Below are positions 1-6,314 of a stretch of 15,244 nt of DNA, piece by piece (within the stretch, counting starts at the first letter, position 1; every line of letters begins with the position of its first letter). The DNA is from an uncultured Prevotella sp. (GTDB lineage Bacteria; Bacteroidota; Bacteroidia; Bacteroidales; Bacteroidaceae). Position numbers and translations under genes: made by a program. The stretch spans positions 1 through 15,244 of the forward strand of contig CAKOVA010000050.1 in the NCBI GenBank assembly GCA_934120735.1, given 5' to 3'. The notes beneath the pieces are model-generated. The model did not search any database. It was not told the DNA's origin and was given only the letters and a program-made list of their open reading frames with translations.

Positions 1-293
1 TGCGTGTCAAACTGGTTGACCTTTTCAGTAAATGCCATGATGCTTTCGTCCGAATCAGTGCATTTCAATGAGGTCAGTTCGATGCTTCCAAACAGGAATT
101 TCTTCACCTCAGGGGTGTCATTGATATGTACTTTCTCTTCGATAATCTTCTTAACTGCCTCTCGTACTTCATCATCGTTAAGGTTGGTGTTGTACTTTTT
201 CAAAGCCTGTTCGTACTTATCGACTGTTTGCTTGGGCGCATTTTTAGCGTTCAATTGCTCTTTCGATGCTTCAATTGTTTGTTTGATAGCCAT
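1..293 (-). CDS. deoC: Deoxyribose-phosphate aldolase, N-terminal part (cut by window edge)
   Basis: DeoC cleaves 2-deoxy-D-ribose 5-phosphate to acetaldehyde and glyceraldehyde 3-phosphate, the last step of deoxynucleoside catabolism in the cytosol. Only the first 97 codons are here; the gene runs off the left edge with no stop. The translated part begins MAIKQTIEASKEQ and contains a stretch reading SLKCTDSDESIMAFTEKVNQF, which matches my memory of the N-terminal region of Bacteroides DeoC (TTDSDESVMRFTEKVNRF). The catalytic lysine lies in the missing part, so activity cannot be judged. The ATG is 4 bases past the TAA of the MazG-like gene, so the two are almost certainly co-transcribed. The pairing makes sense as nucleotide clean-up and salvage. 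The family call rests on one recognised segment. Confidence 0.8.
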   Translation of the reverse strand, partial: MAIKQTIEASKEQLNAKNAPKQTVDKYEQALKKYNTNLNDDEVREAVKKIIEEKVHINDTPEVKKFLFGSIELTSLKCTDSDESIMAFTEKVNQFDT

Positions 294-297
294 TTTT

Positions 298-621
298 TTA
301 TTGAAGTTTTGGGTTGTTAATATGTCTTGTTTTATCTCTGTTTGTTTTCTTTTTCATGTTTTCTTCGAATGCTAGGGTGAGGTCAACTCCTGTTTGATTT
401 GCCAAACAGATGAGCACCCACAGCACATCCGCCATTTCATCGGCAAGATTAGGCGTTTCTCCTGGCTTGAAACTTTGGTCGCCATAGGTGCGTGAGATGA
501 TGCGCGCCAATTCGCCAACCTCTTCGGTGAGGCACGCCATGTTGGTAAGTTCGGAGAAATAGCGTACGCCATATTCCTTAATCCAGCGGTCTACTTGTTG
601 CTGTGCTTCTTTGATTGTCAT
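298..621 (-). CDS. MazG-like nucleotide pyrophosphohydrolase
   Basis: This is a small all-alpha NTP pyrophosphohydrolase of the MazG / dUTPase-like superfamily. Such enzymes hydrolyse (d)NTPs to NMP and pyrophosphate with Mg2+ and are thought to clear unwanted nucleotides; the exact substrate is unknown. The metal-binding signature is visible: TEEVGELARI gives the EExxE half and ADEMADVLW the ExxD half. From ATG 621 the protein has 107 residues and begins MTIKEAQQQVDRW, the start I remember for Bacteroides homologues. That ATG overlaps the TGA of the upstream endonuclease gene (ATGA, 618-621), which suggests translational coupling. An in-frame ATG at 636 would add five residues (MDKDT) and lies inside the endonuclease gene. 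Neither start has a clear Shine-Dalgarno site. deoC follows after 4 bases. Confidence 0.88.
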   Translation of the reverse strand: MTIKEAQQQVDRWIKEYGVRYFSELTNMACLTEEVGELARIISRTYGDQSFKPGETPNLADEMADVLWVLICLANQTGVDLTLAFEENMKKKTNRDKTRHINNPKLQ

Positions 622-1349
622 AGTATCTTTATCCATGAATGGTCAAATCCAATGGTGTCTAAGAATTTATCACAGTCCATGCTTTCAGATAATTTTATTT
701 CAAATCTTGTCGCATTTACAGGAATGTCTGTATGGATAGTGAACTGTGAACCATGTGGCTGCCAAGTAAATTTTTGCTTGTTGGTTTTGATGTCGAGTCC
801 GATTAAGTTGCCGTTCTCTTTTTCTTTCCAGATATAGTCATTGGTCCTAAACCTTTGATTTTCTTCTTCAAATAAGATGTACGACTTTAAATAGTTAGAC
901 CGTACAAGTATGTTTGTACGCACTTGCTTATAGTTGTCTTGTGCGATATTTATCCTTTCATTCCAAATTGCCAATACAGCTCTGCCTGTTTGTTGAATAT
1001 CTTTATGTGGATCTGTTATGCCGTACGAGTAGTCTGGTGAACATCTACCGCTAATCAATCGTAACGTCTTCACGGAGTCGATATGAGAATGCTTGACAGT
1101 CTTCATGGACCAAGCCATGTCCTTGAGTGTTACATCAGCAATGCCGACGGGTGATTCTAAGTGAGATCCGTTGATGGCATAGGCGAAAGCATCTCCCCAT
1201 TCGTTGCCTGTGATGTCTTTTCTCCCTGTTCCCGTCAAATAAATGAGATAGGCTCCTATCTTATACACTATGTCCTCGGGTATTTCGTTCAGTGGATAAA
1301 GTTCCTTTGTTTTGAGATATTTACTGTCTCGTAATTTGGGCCGTTGCAT
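618..1349 (-). CDS. Putative type II restriction endonuclease (partner of the adjacent C5 methyltransferase)
   Basis: This is a 243-residue protein of no family I can name. Position is the main evidence: its ATG lies 29 bases inside the 3' end of a DNA cytosine methyltransferase gene on the same strand, the usual layout of a type II restriction-modification pair. Its size fits a type IIP enzyme. A possible PD-(D/E)XK-like core is E50 and D53 (GNEWGDAFAYA), then D72 (GIADVTLKD) and S81-M82-K83 (AWSMKTVK), where the usual acidic residue before x-K would be replaced. No transmembrane segment, signal peptide or HNH motif is seen. The gene ends in TGA overlapping the MazG-like start. Sampled stretches are AT-rich (18 G+C in 841-900), consistent with acquisition, though this is a small sample. 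It could also be an unrelated methyltransferase-associated protein. Confidence 0.62.
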   Translation of the reverse strand: MQRPKLRDSKYLKTKELYPLNEIPEDIVYKIGAYLIYLTGTGRKDITGNEWGDAFAYAINGSHLESPVGIADVTLKDMAWSMKTVKHSHIDSVKTLRLISGRCSPDYSYGITDPHKDIQQTGRAVLAIWNERINIAQDNYKQVRTNILVRSNYLKSYILFEEENQRFRTNDYIWKEKENGNLIGLDIKTNKQKFTWQPHGSQFTIHTDIPVNATRFEIKLSESMDCDKFLDTIGFDHSWIKIL

Positions 1350-2301
1350 TGTATGTATTATTACGGTTAAACGTATGGTTTTCTTTGTAGGCCAAGGCTT
1401 TCCTCATTTCTTGTGCCACCGCCCTAATCATAGGCACGGCTACAGAGTTGCCTGTCTGCCTTCTTATGTCTGCATTGGGTACTACTATTTTGAAATTTTC
1501 GGGAAATCCCTGCAATCTCAGAAGTTCTCTTGATGAAGGACGTCGTATTCCGTTTATCAATTGATAATTATAGGACGCTCCTGTTCGCAGGGTACAGGCA
1601 TAGTTTAGCACGGAAATGTGTCCCGATTTGTTCTCATGCCATATTGATGGATAGAAGACATCTTGTGGGTTTACGGATTTTTTCCTTTTCTCTTTGATGT
1701 ATTCTGATGCAAATAGTGATTTGTCAATCATGTCATCTGTTTCGATAATATCTTTGAGAAAGGCTTTTTTCTTACAGAGAGGAAAATGGAAAGCACTTGA
1801 CGAAGTGGCGTTTTTGAAGCCTACGATAATAATTCGTTCTCTTTTTTGTGGCACTCCATAGTCAAGGGCATTTAGGATTTTCCAATGAAGATGATAGCCT
1901 AAATCTGTCAAGGTTCTTCTTATTATTTCAAATGTTTTGCCGTGGTCGTGGGTTGTAAGTTGTTTGACATTCTCCAACAAGAATGCTTCTGGCTCGTGAT
2001 GTTTCAATATTCTCGCTATTTCAAAAAACATAGTGCCCCTGATGTCGTTGAAGCCTTGTCGCTTTCCAATGATGCTGAAGGCTTGACAGGGAAAGCCTGC
2101 AAGTAATATGTCATGTTGCGGAATGTCTGAAGCCTTTATCTTTGTTATGTCACCGGCTGGCCTTTCTCCAAAGTTTGCTTCGTATGTGATGCATGCTTTG
2201 TCGTCCCATTCGGAAGAGAATACGCATTCATATCCCATTTCATCGAAAGGGATGCGTATGCCACCTATACCCGCAAACAGGTCTATAAACGTTTTGTTCA
2301 T
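1321..2301 (-). CDS. DNA (cytosine-5-)-methyltransferase, type II
   Basis: This enzyme transfers a methyl group from S-adenosylmethionine to C5 of cytosine in a short DNA target, protecting DNA from the partner endonuclease. All key motifs are in order in the 326-residue protein: motif I DLFAGIGG (7-14), motif IV GFPCQAFS with catalytic Cys72, motif VI ENV (110-112), motif VIII QKRER (152-156), a target-recognition region around 165-250, motif IX RELLRLQGFP (258-267) and motif X GNSV (284-287). It therefore looks complete and active. I chose ATG 2301 because motif I follows at once and because AAGGAG, 4 bases upstream, is one of the few good Shine-Dalgarno sites here; it is made from the last codons of dtd. 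An ATG at 2346 in the same frame would lie inside dtd. The target sequence cannot be read from the protein. Confidence 0.95.
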   Translation of the reverse strand: MNKTFIDLFAGIGGIRIPFDEMGYECVFSSEWDDKACITYEANFGERPAGDITKIKASDIPQHDILLAGFPCQAFSIIGKRQGFNDIRGTMFFEIARILKHHEPEAFLLENVKQLTTHDHGKTFEIIRRTLTDLGYHLHWKILNALDYGVPQKRERIIIVGFKNATSSSAFHFPLCKKKAFLKDIIETDDMIDKSLFASEYIKEKRKKSVNPQDVFYPSIWHENKSGHISVLNYACTLRTGASYNYQLINGIRRPSSRELLRLQGFPENFKIVVPNADIRRQTGNSVAVPMIRAVAQEMRKALAYKENHTFNRNNTYNATAQITRQ

Positions 2302-2311
2302 ATTACTCCTT
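2296..2311 (-). promoter_or_regulatory. Shine-Dalgarno site and dtd/methyltransferase junction
   Basis: On the minus strand the sequence reads AACAAGGAGTAATATGAAC. The last dtd codons (Asn-Lys-Glu-stop) supply an AAGGAG ribosome site, and the methyltransferase ATG follows the dtd TAA after one base. This fixes the methyltransferase start at 2301 and implies translation by re-initiation or coupling from dtd. Confidence 0.7.
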
Positions 2312-2755
2312 GTTGTGTGTATCCATACAGATGGTGACCGGACCATCGTTCACTAATTTCACCTGCATATCAGCTCCAAACTCGCCAGTGCCTACCTCTT
2401 TACCCAATTGGGCACTCAAACGTTCGCAAAACTGCTGGTAGAGTGGGATAGAAATCTCGTGCCCTGCGGCTCGAATGTATGAGGGACGGTTGCCTTTCTT
2501 ATACGATGCCATGAGGGTAAACTGGCTCACTACTAATATTTCGCCATTGACATCGAGGATAGATTTATTCATGATTCCCTGTTCATCATCGAACACACGA
2601 AGGTTGACAACCTTCTTTACAAGCCATTCTATATCGTCCTCGTTATCTTCTTCACCTATCCCTAAAAGGATAAGAAAACCTTGCTGAATGGCCGATTTCA
2701 TCGTGCCTTTGATGCTTACCGATGCTTCTGAAACTCTTTGTATGACAATTCTCAT
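2303..2755 (-). CDS. dtd: D-aminoacyl-tRNA deacylase
   Basis: DTD hydrolyses the ester bond of D-aminoacyl-tRNAs (and mischarged Gly-tRNA-Ala), freeing the tRNA and keeping D-amino acids out of proteins; it acts as a cytosolic homodimer. The product is 150 residues, the normal family length. It starts MRIVIQRVSEASV, the typical N-terminus, which fixes the start at ATG 2755; a longer frame opens only with TTG at 2785. The SQFT motif (77-80) and the Gly-Pro motif (138-139, NDGPVT), which together form the chiral-proofreading active site, are both intact. It is the first gene of an operon leading through the methyltransferase and endonuclease to the MazG-like gene and deoC. A promoter-like sequence lies directly before its ATG. 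Confidence 0.96.
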   Translation of the reverse strand: MRIVIQRVSEASVSIKGTMKSAIQQGFLILLGIGEEDNEDDIEWLVKKVVNLRVFDDEQGIMNKSILDVNGEILVVSQFTLMASYKKGNRPSYIRAAGHEISIPLYQQFCERLSAQLGKEVGTGEFGADMQVKLVNDGPVTICMDTHNKE

Positions 2756-2759
2756 ATTA

Positions 2760-2791
2760 CAAAGATATTTATTTTTATGGTGCAAACCAAA
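2760..2791 (-). promoter_or_regulatory. Candidate Bacteroidota promoter of the dtd operon
   Basis: On the minus strand TTTG (2791-2788) is followed after 20 bases by TATCTTTG (2767-2760), fitting the Bacteroidota sigma factor consensus TTTG-N19-21-TAnnTTTG. The -7 box ends only 4 bases before the dtd ATG, so the transcript would have almost no leader. The match is by eye; no start site is proven. Confidence 0.5.
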
Positions 2792-2869
2792 TAATCATTC
2801 GATAATTGAACGCATCTTTTATCTTCATGCGCTTTACCTTTGATTTACAGGTAGTAATGGAGCCGTATT

Positions 2870-2950
2870 AATTGCATTGACTTTGGCGGCCAATCTCAAT
2901 GAGTTTGGTGCTTAAACTCATTGACTTTGACGCCCAATCTCCATGCAATT
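2870..2950. repeat. Composite repeat element: two 27-base direct copies around a hairpin
   Basis: Two 27-base direct copies (2875-2901 and 2919-2945) agree at 24 of 27 bases; both begin CATTGACTTTG. Between and overlapping them is a perfect 10-base inverted repeat, CAATGAGTTT (2897-2906) and AAACTCATTG (2914-2923), with a 7-base loop. The unit is closed by AATTGCAT (2870-2877) and ATGCAATT (2943-2950), an 8-base inverted repeat. A related 17-base stretch occurs in reverse orientation at 13026-13042 (16 of 17 identical to the complement of 2891-2907). It lies upstream of dtd in a gene-free stretch (2756-3020) and looks like an interspersed intergenic repeat; function unknown. Confidence 0.6.
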
Positions 2951-3020
2951 GAAAGGTCATGTTATTCTCCTTGTTTCGCTGATGTTGTCCATCACGTTGT
3001 ATGTGGTAGTTTGTTTCATT

Positions 3021-3059
3021 AAAAATCTCCCATTTGTCATCGCTTGACAGATGGGAGAT
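3021..3059 (-). terminator. Intrinsic terminator of the 131-residue gene
   Basis: Arms 3025-3039 and 3045-3059 pair over 15 positions, with one G-T wobble and a 5-base loop. Read on the minus strand, the stem is followed by a run of five T. It lies about 40 bases after the stop of the upstream minus-strand gene and separates it from the dtd promoter. Confidence 0.8.
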
Positions 3060-3097
3060 GGGTTGCCAAAAGCCCGATGAAATGGCTCTTTTTGGTC

Positions 3098-3493
3098 TTA
3101 TAACAGTGCGGCAATGGCTTGTGCTGCTTCGCCCTCAAAGTATTTTAAATCACAAATGGGCGTGTTACGGAAATCTGCATAACTCAGCACTTGTATGGCA
3201 ACAAACTGTTTGTCGTCGGTTACGCACGCCTCGAGACGGTAGTTGCTGATGCTCAGCTTCGAGGGCGGTGTCACCTTTTTTGCCAGGCTTGCTACTTCTG
3301 TTTCCGCTGCATTGATGAGTTTCACGAATGCCTGGGCATCTTCCGCACTGTAGTAATTGATAACCGCGTTCAGCTTGCTGTTTGTGGGTGTGTATGTGGC
3401 TTTGCTGCCCATGCCTAAAAATCCCTTTGAAATCTTGATATTTGGATTGTTGCAAATAGTTTCTGATATCTCTAAATTATTTATACTTGCCAT
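3098..3493 (-). CDS. Hypothetical protein, 131 residues, unrecognised
   Basis: I do not recognise this family. The 131-residue product starts MASINNLEISETIC, has no signal peptide or transmembrane segment, and appears to be a mixed alpha/beta cytosolic protein. It has an Ala-rich amphipathic helix around residues 49-72 (SAEDAQAFVKLINAAETEV) and an Ala-rich C-terminus (GEAAQAIAALL). Three cysteines are scattered without a metal-binding pattern. The reading frame is supported by a well-formed terminator 38 bases downstream and by sensible composition, unlike the overlapping frames. No upstream promoter of clear consensus was found; AT-rich sequence precedes the ATG. It stands between the secreted 142-residue gene and the dtd operon and is probably transcribed alone. 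Confidence 0.72.
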   Translation of the reverse strand: MASINNLEISETICNNPNIKISKGFLGMGSKATYTPTNSKLNAVINYYSAEDAQAFVKLINAAETEVASLAKKVTPPSKLSISNYRLEACVTDDKQFVAIQVLSYADFRNTPICDLKYFEGEAAQAIAALL

Positions 3494-3768
3494 AATTTTC
3501 TTCTTTTTATTGATTGTCTTGTTGACTTGTTTTCGAGCTGCTCAAAAACGTATATAATCCTGATATACAGGTCGTTTGCATTTCTTTTCGGACGTTTTGA
3601 ACCGATTGAAGGTAAGGTAGCCATGTTTATGACCTCTCTGTGGGCGAGTGGGTGGCTTCCTTGCTATCGACATGTTTGAAGCAGCTTTTACGATATTTTA
3701 GTGAAATCTCATTGTACGCACATGGTTTGATGGGTTGGGATGAGCGTACATATTAAAAAGAAGATGGG
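3494..3768. other. Gene-free spacer, nothing recognised
   Basis: This spacer lies between the stop of the secreted-protein gene and the start of the 131-residue gene. I see no convincing reading frame, repeat or stem with a T run. A loose -7-like TACGTTTT occurs on the minus strand near 3547-3554 but has no clear -33 partner. Confidence 0.4.
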
Positions 3769-4197
3769 TCAACGAATGATTTGCCTCAATGCGATGACGT
3801 AGTAATCGCATGCGGCAGAGGATGGAATTGGGGTTGTGACCGTTGTGAGGTAGCGGTCGATTCCTTGAAAATGTAGAGAATAAAACTTATTGTGAAATGT
3901 GTTTCGACTAAGTAGATGTGTTGGCTTAACCGTAAACGAGGGGATTATACGCTGTGGACGGGTGTTGCACAGGCGTACGGTTTGACTGGTGTCGGTTATG
4001 AGGGCTGTTTGTCTTTGGGCCGGTTCTATCGTGTCTTCGTAGATGCGGTCTTTGCTCTTTTCATCATCGTTATAGCCGGACGTGCAGCCTTCTTCAGCCA
4101 TGCCGGGTCTCGTAACGTTGGCATGTGCTGTGCAAGTGTTCTGGTTGCCCAGCAATAGGACCAGAAAAAGCAGTAGGGTTTGTATCCAGGTTTTCAT
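3769..4197 (-). CDS. Small putative secreted protein, 142 residues
   Basis: I do not recognise this family. The N-terminus MKTWIQTLLLFLVLLLGNQ is a classic signal peptide (one positive charge, then a long Leu-rich core), with likely cleavage near residues 24-26 (CTAHA). No lipobox is evident, so the mature protein would be periplasmic or outer-surface. The mature part is polar and rich in Thr, Arg and Ser. Its C-terminus SAACDYYVIALRQIIR has a hydrophobic, aromatic pattern I have seen at the ends of other small Bacteroidales exported proteins; that is an impression, not a family assignment. It follows uvrC on the same strand with a 128-base gap that may hold its own promoter. The signal peptide is the main reason to believe the frame is real. 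Confidence 0.6.
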   Translation of the reverse strand: MKTWIQTLLLFLVLLLGNQNTCTAHANVTRPGMAEEGCTSGYNDDEKSKDRIYEDTIEPAQRQTALITDTSQTVRLCNTRPQRIIPSFTVKPTHLLSRNTFHNKFYSLHFQGIDRYLTTVTTPIPSSAACDYYVIALRQIIR

Positions 4198-4308
4198 CAG
4201 TCAGTTGACGTCTTTTGATAAGTTGTTTCTAAAGGATGCGGGTAGTGTGTACTACTGTCAGCGGCTATGAGATTGCCCTCAAATTGCTGTTGCGCTGCCT
4301 ATTGCCCG

Positions 4309-4316
4309 CAAAGATA
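4309..4316 (-). promoter_or_regulatory. Possible -7 box for the secreted-protein gene
   Basis: TATCTTTG on the minus strand fits TAnnTTTG and lies about 112 bases upstream of the secreted-protein ATG, just beyond the uvrC stop. No TTTG box is found at the expected distance, so it is weak. Confidence 0.3.
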
Positions 4317-4325
4317 AGCATTTTT

Positions 4326-6164
4326 TTATGGATTATTGGGGTGAAAGTGATTGAAAATGATTTTTGCCTTTGCTTCTTTGATGATTTCGGTGAGCGTTTT
4401 CAGGTCTGCGTCTTTGATTCTTTTCACGCTTTTCAGGGTTTTCAGGAGTTGCTCTTTGGTTTTGGGACCGATTCCCTTGATGTCGTCTAATTCGCTGTGC
4501 AGTGCGTTTTTGCTTCGTTTGTCGCGATGGAAGCTGATGGCATATCGATGCACTTCGTCTTGAATGTGTGTGAGGAAGTGGAAAAGTTCGCTATCTGCTT
4601 TTAAACCAACGACTTGCGGTGGAAAACCGAACAAAAGTTCGTTGGTTCTGTGGCGGTCGTTTTTAGCAAGTCCTGCGATGGGTATTTGCAGGTGCAGCTC
4701 GTCTTCTAACACCTCTCTTACTACCTCCATCTGTCCTTTTCCGCCATCGGTGATAATCAAGTCGGGTAGGGGTGTCTGCTCTTCCATCATCCTGCTGTAT
4801 CGACGGCGCACCACCTCTTGCATGGATGCGTAATCGTCTGGGCCGGTCACGGTCTTGATGTTGTATTTGCGATAGTCTTTCTTTGAGGGTTTCATGCCCT
4901 TGAACACGATGCAACCTGCAACGGCATCGGTGCCGGAGATGTTGGAGTTGTCGAAACATTCGATGTGATAGGGCAGCTTGGGGAGCTTGAGCTTGGTTTG
5001 CAATTCCTTCATCAAACGGGTCTGTTTTTGTTCCGGATTGAGCTTTTCCGATCGTTTGAGGCGGTCGAACTTATACTGTTTCCCGTTCATTTCTGACAGG
5101 TCCAGCAGGTGTTTTTTGTCCCCACGTTGGGGAATGAAGAAGGTAGCATTGTTCAAACTCCAATTGATTTCGAAGGGTACGATGATCTCTTTGGCCTGGC
5201 TTTTAAACCTGCTTCTGATTTCTTGGATGGCAGTAATGAGCATTTCTTCATCGGTTTCATCAAGCTTTCGCTTATATTCAAAGGTGAAACTCTGGTTGAT
5301 GGTGCCGTTTTTGACGTGGATGTAGTTGATGAAAGCGTTCTTTTTCTGACCATCATCCGTGAGGGTAAACACGTCTAAGTCTTGTATGGTGTTGCTTACT
5401 ACCTCACTCTTCGCCACGAAACTGTTGAGCATTTCGTACTTTTGCTTAAGCTCTTCTGCCTCTTCAAACTTCAGTTCTTCTGCCTTTTTTAGCATTTGTT
5501 GGTAGAGTATTTTGCTCACTTCTCGGGTGTTACCCTTTAATATTTCTCGGGCTTGAGCGATGTTTTCCTGATAGTTTTCATGTGTCTGTTTTCCCACGCA
5601 GGGTGCTTTACAATTGTGAATGTGATACTCCAAGCAAGGTTTATACTTGCCTTGACTGATACCTTCTGGGGTGATAGGGAAGCGGCAGGTGCGTGGTTTG
5701 TAGAGTTTTTTGATGAGTTCAAGAAGAGAATACATGATTGTGATTTGGCTATAGGGGCCGTAATAGGTGCCAAATCGCCTGTCAATGCGCCTGGTTTTGA
5801 AGATTCTGGGTAGATATTCCTTCGTTACACAGATACTTGGGTAGGTCTTTCCGTCCTTTAATAGTACGTTGTAACGTGGATTGTACTTCTTGATAAGGCT
5901 GTTTTCGAGTAGTAGTGCGTCCTCTTCAGTATTGACTACGGTGTATGTGATGTCCCAAACTTTGCTGACAAGGACCTTGGTTTTGTAGCGATCTACTTCC
6001 TTTCGGAAATACGAAGAGACACGATTTTTCAAGTTTTTGGCCTTACCTACATAGATAATTTGGTGGTCTTGATCATAGAATTGGTAGCTGCCAGGCTTCC
6101 CAGGCATGCTCAACGCTATACTTTTTAGGTGGTCAATTCTCTTTAAGTTTTCCTCTTTGTTCAT
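4326..6164 (-). CDS. uvrC: Excinuclease ABC subunit C
   Basis: UvrC makes the two incisions on either side of bulky DNA lesions in nucleotide excision repair after recruitment by UvrB. The 612-residue product is full length. The N-terminal GIY-YIG nuclease carries GSYQFY (25-30) and IIYVGKAKNL (36-45) and makes the 3' cut. Four cysteines at 160, 177, 185 and 189 (CLEYHIHNCKAPC) form the conserved Cys cluster, thought to hold an Fe-S centre. The UVR motif (about 224-250, KKAEELKFEEAEELKQKYEM) contacts UvrB. The RNase H-like nuclease for the 5' cut shows ECFDNSN (D405), ITDGGKGQ (D473) and DEVHRY (H539). A tandem HhH domain closes the protein (GIGPKTKEQLLKTL). The start MNKEENLKR places the GIY domain at the usual distance. 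It is probably in one transcript after mnmG and apt. Confidence 0.97.
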   Translation of the reverse strand: MNKEENLKRIDHLKSIALSMPGKPGSYQFYDQDHQIIYVGKAKNLKNRVSSYFRKEVDRYKTKVLVSKVWDITYTVVNTEEDALLLENSLIKKYNPRYNVLLKDGKTYPSICVTKEYLPRIFKTRRIDRRFGTYYGPYSQITIMYSLLELIKKLYKPRTCRFPITPEGISQGKYKPCLEYHIHNCKAPCVGKQTHENYQENIAQAREILKGNTREVSKILYQQMLKKAEELKFEEAEELKQKYEMLNSFVAKSEVVSNTIQDLDVFTLTDDGQKKNAFINYIHVKNGTINQSFTFEYKRKLDETDEEMLITAIQEIRSRFKSQAKEIIVPFEINWSLNNATFFIPQRGDKKHLLDLSEMNGKQYKFDRLKRSEKLNPEQKQTRLMKELQTKLKLPKLPYHIECFDNSNISGTDAVAGCIVFKGMKPSKKDYRKYNIKTVTGPDDYASMQEVVRRRYSRMMEEQTPLPDLIITDGGKGQMEVVREVLEDELHLQIPIAGLAKNDRHRTNELLFGFPPQVVGLKADSELFHFLTHIQDEVHRYAISFHRDKRSKNALHSELDDIKGIGPKTKEQLLKTLKSVKRIKDADLKTLTEIIKEAKAKIIFNHFHPNNP

Positions 6165-6203
6165 CGCTATAAGTCCCTGTGTTACAGGAAGTGATAGTTT
6201 GAT

Positions 6204-6219
6204 TGTTTCATGTGAAACA
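6204..6219 (+). promoter_or_regulatory. parS-like site 1 (candidate ParB-binding centromere site)
   Basis: TGTTTCATGTGAAACA differs at one base (T for C at position 8) from the general bacterial parS consensus TGTTTCACGTGAAACA. The 7-base arms TGTTTCA and TGAAACA are perfect inverted repeats; only the central CG is TG. It lies between uvrC and apt. An identical copy is at 6880-6895. ParB binding is inferred from sequence only. Confidence 0.6.
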
Positions 6220-6267
6220 TCTGTATCTTCTTCATCACGGTACGCTTCGCTGCAATTCTTGCGAGAG

Positions 6268-6293
6268 GGTAGTGGAATTTACTTTCCACTACC
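6268..6293 (-). other. Hairpin after apt
   Basis: GGTAGTGGAA (6268-6277) and TTCCACTACC (6284-6293) form a perfect 10-base stem with a 6-base loop, 22 bases past the apt stop. Read on the minus strand no T run follows, so it is not a standard intrinsic terminator. It may stabilise the apt 3' end or reduce read-through into uvrC. Confidence 0.5.
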
Positions 6294-6314
6294 GCTTACA
6301 TTTGTTGCTTTTGA

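Noticed and set aside
2302..2346. Upstream ATG (2346) for the methyltransferase
   Set aside because: It lies inside dtd, adds residues unlike any methyltransferase start, and lacks the AAGGAG site that serves ATG 2301.
2870..2950. CRISPR-like direct repeats
   Set aside because: Only two copies, overlapping a hairpin, with an interval too short for a normal spacer and no cas genes nearby.
3034..3249. 71-codon plus-strand frame opposite the 131-residue gene
   Set aside because: It runs through the terminator stem and the 3' end of the minus-strand gene and has no coding character.
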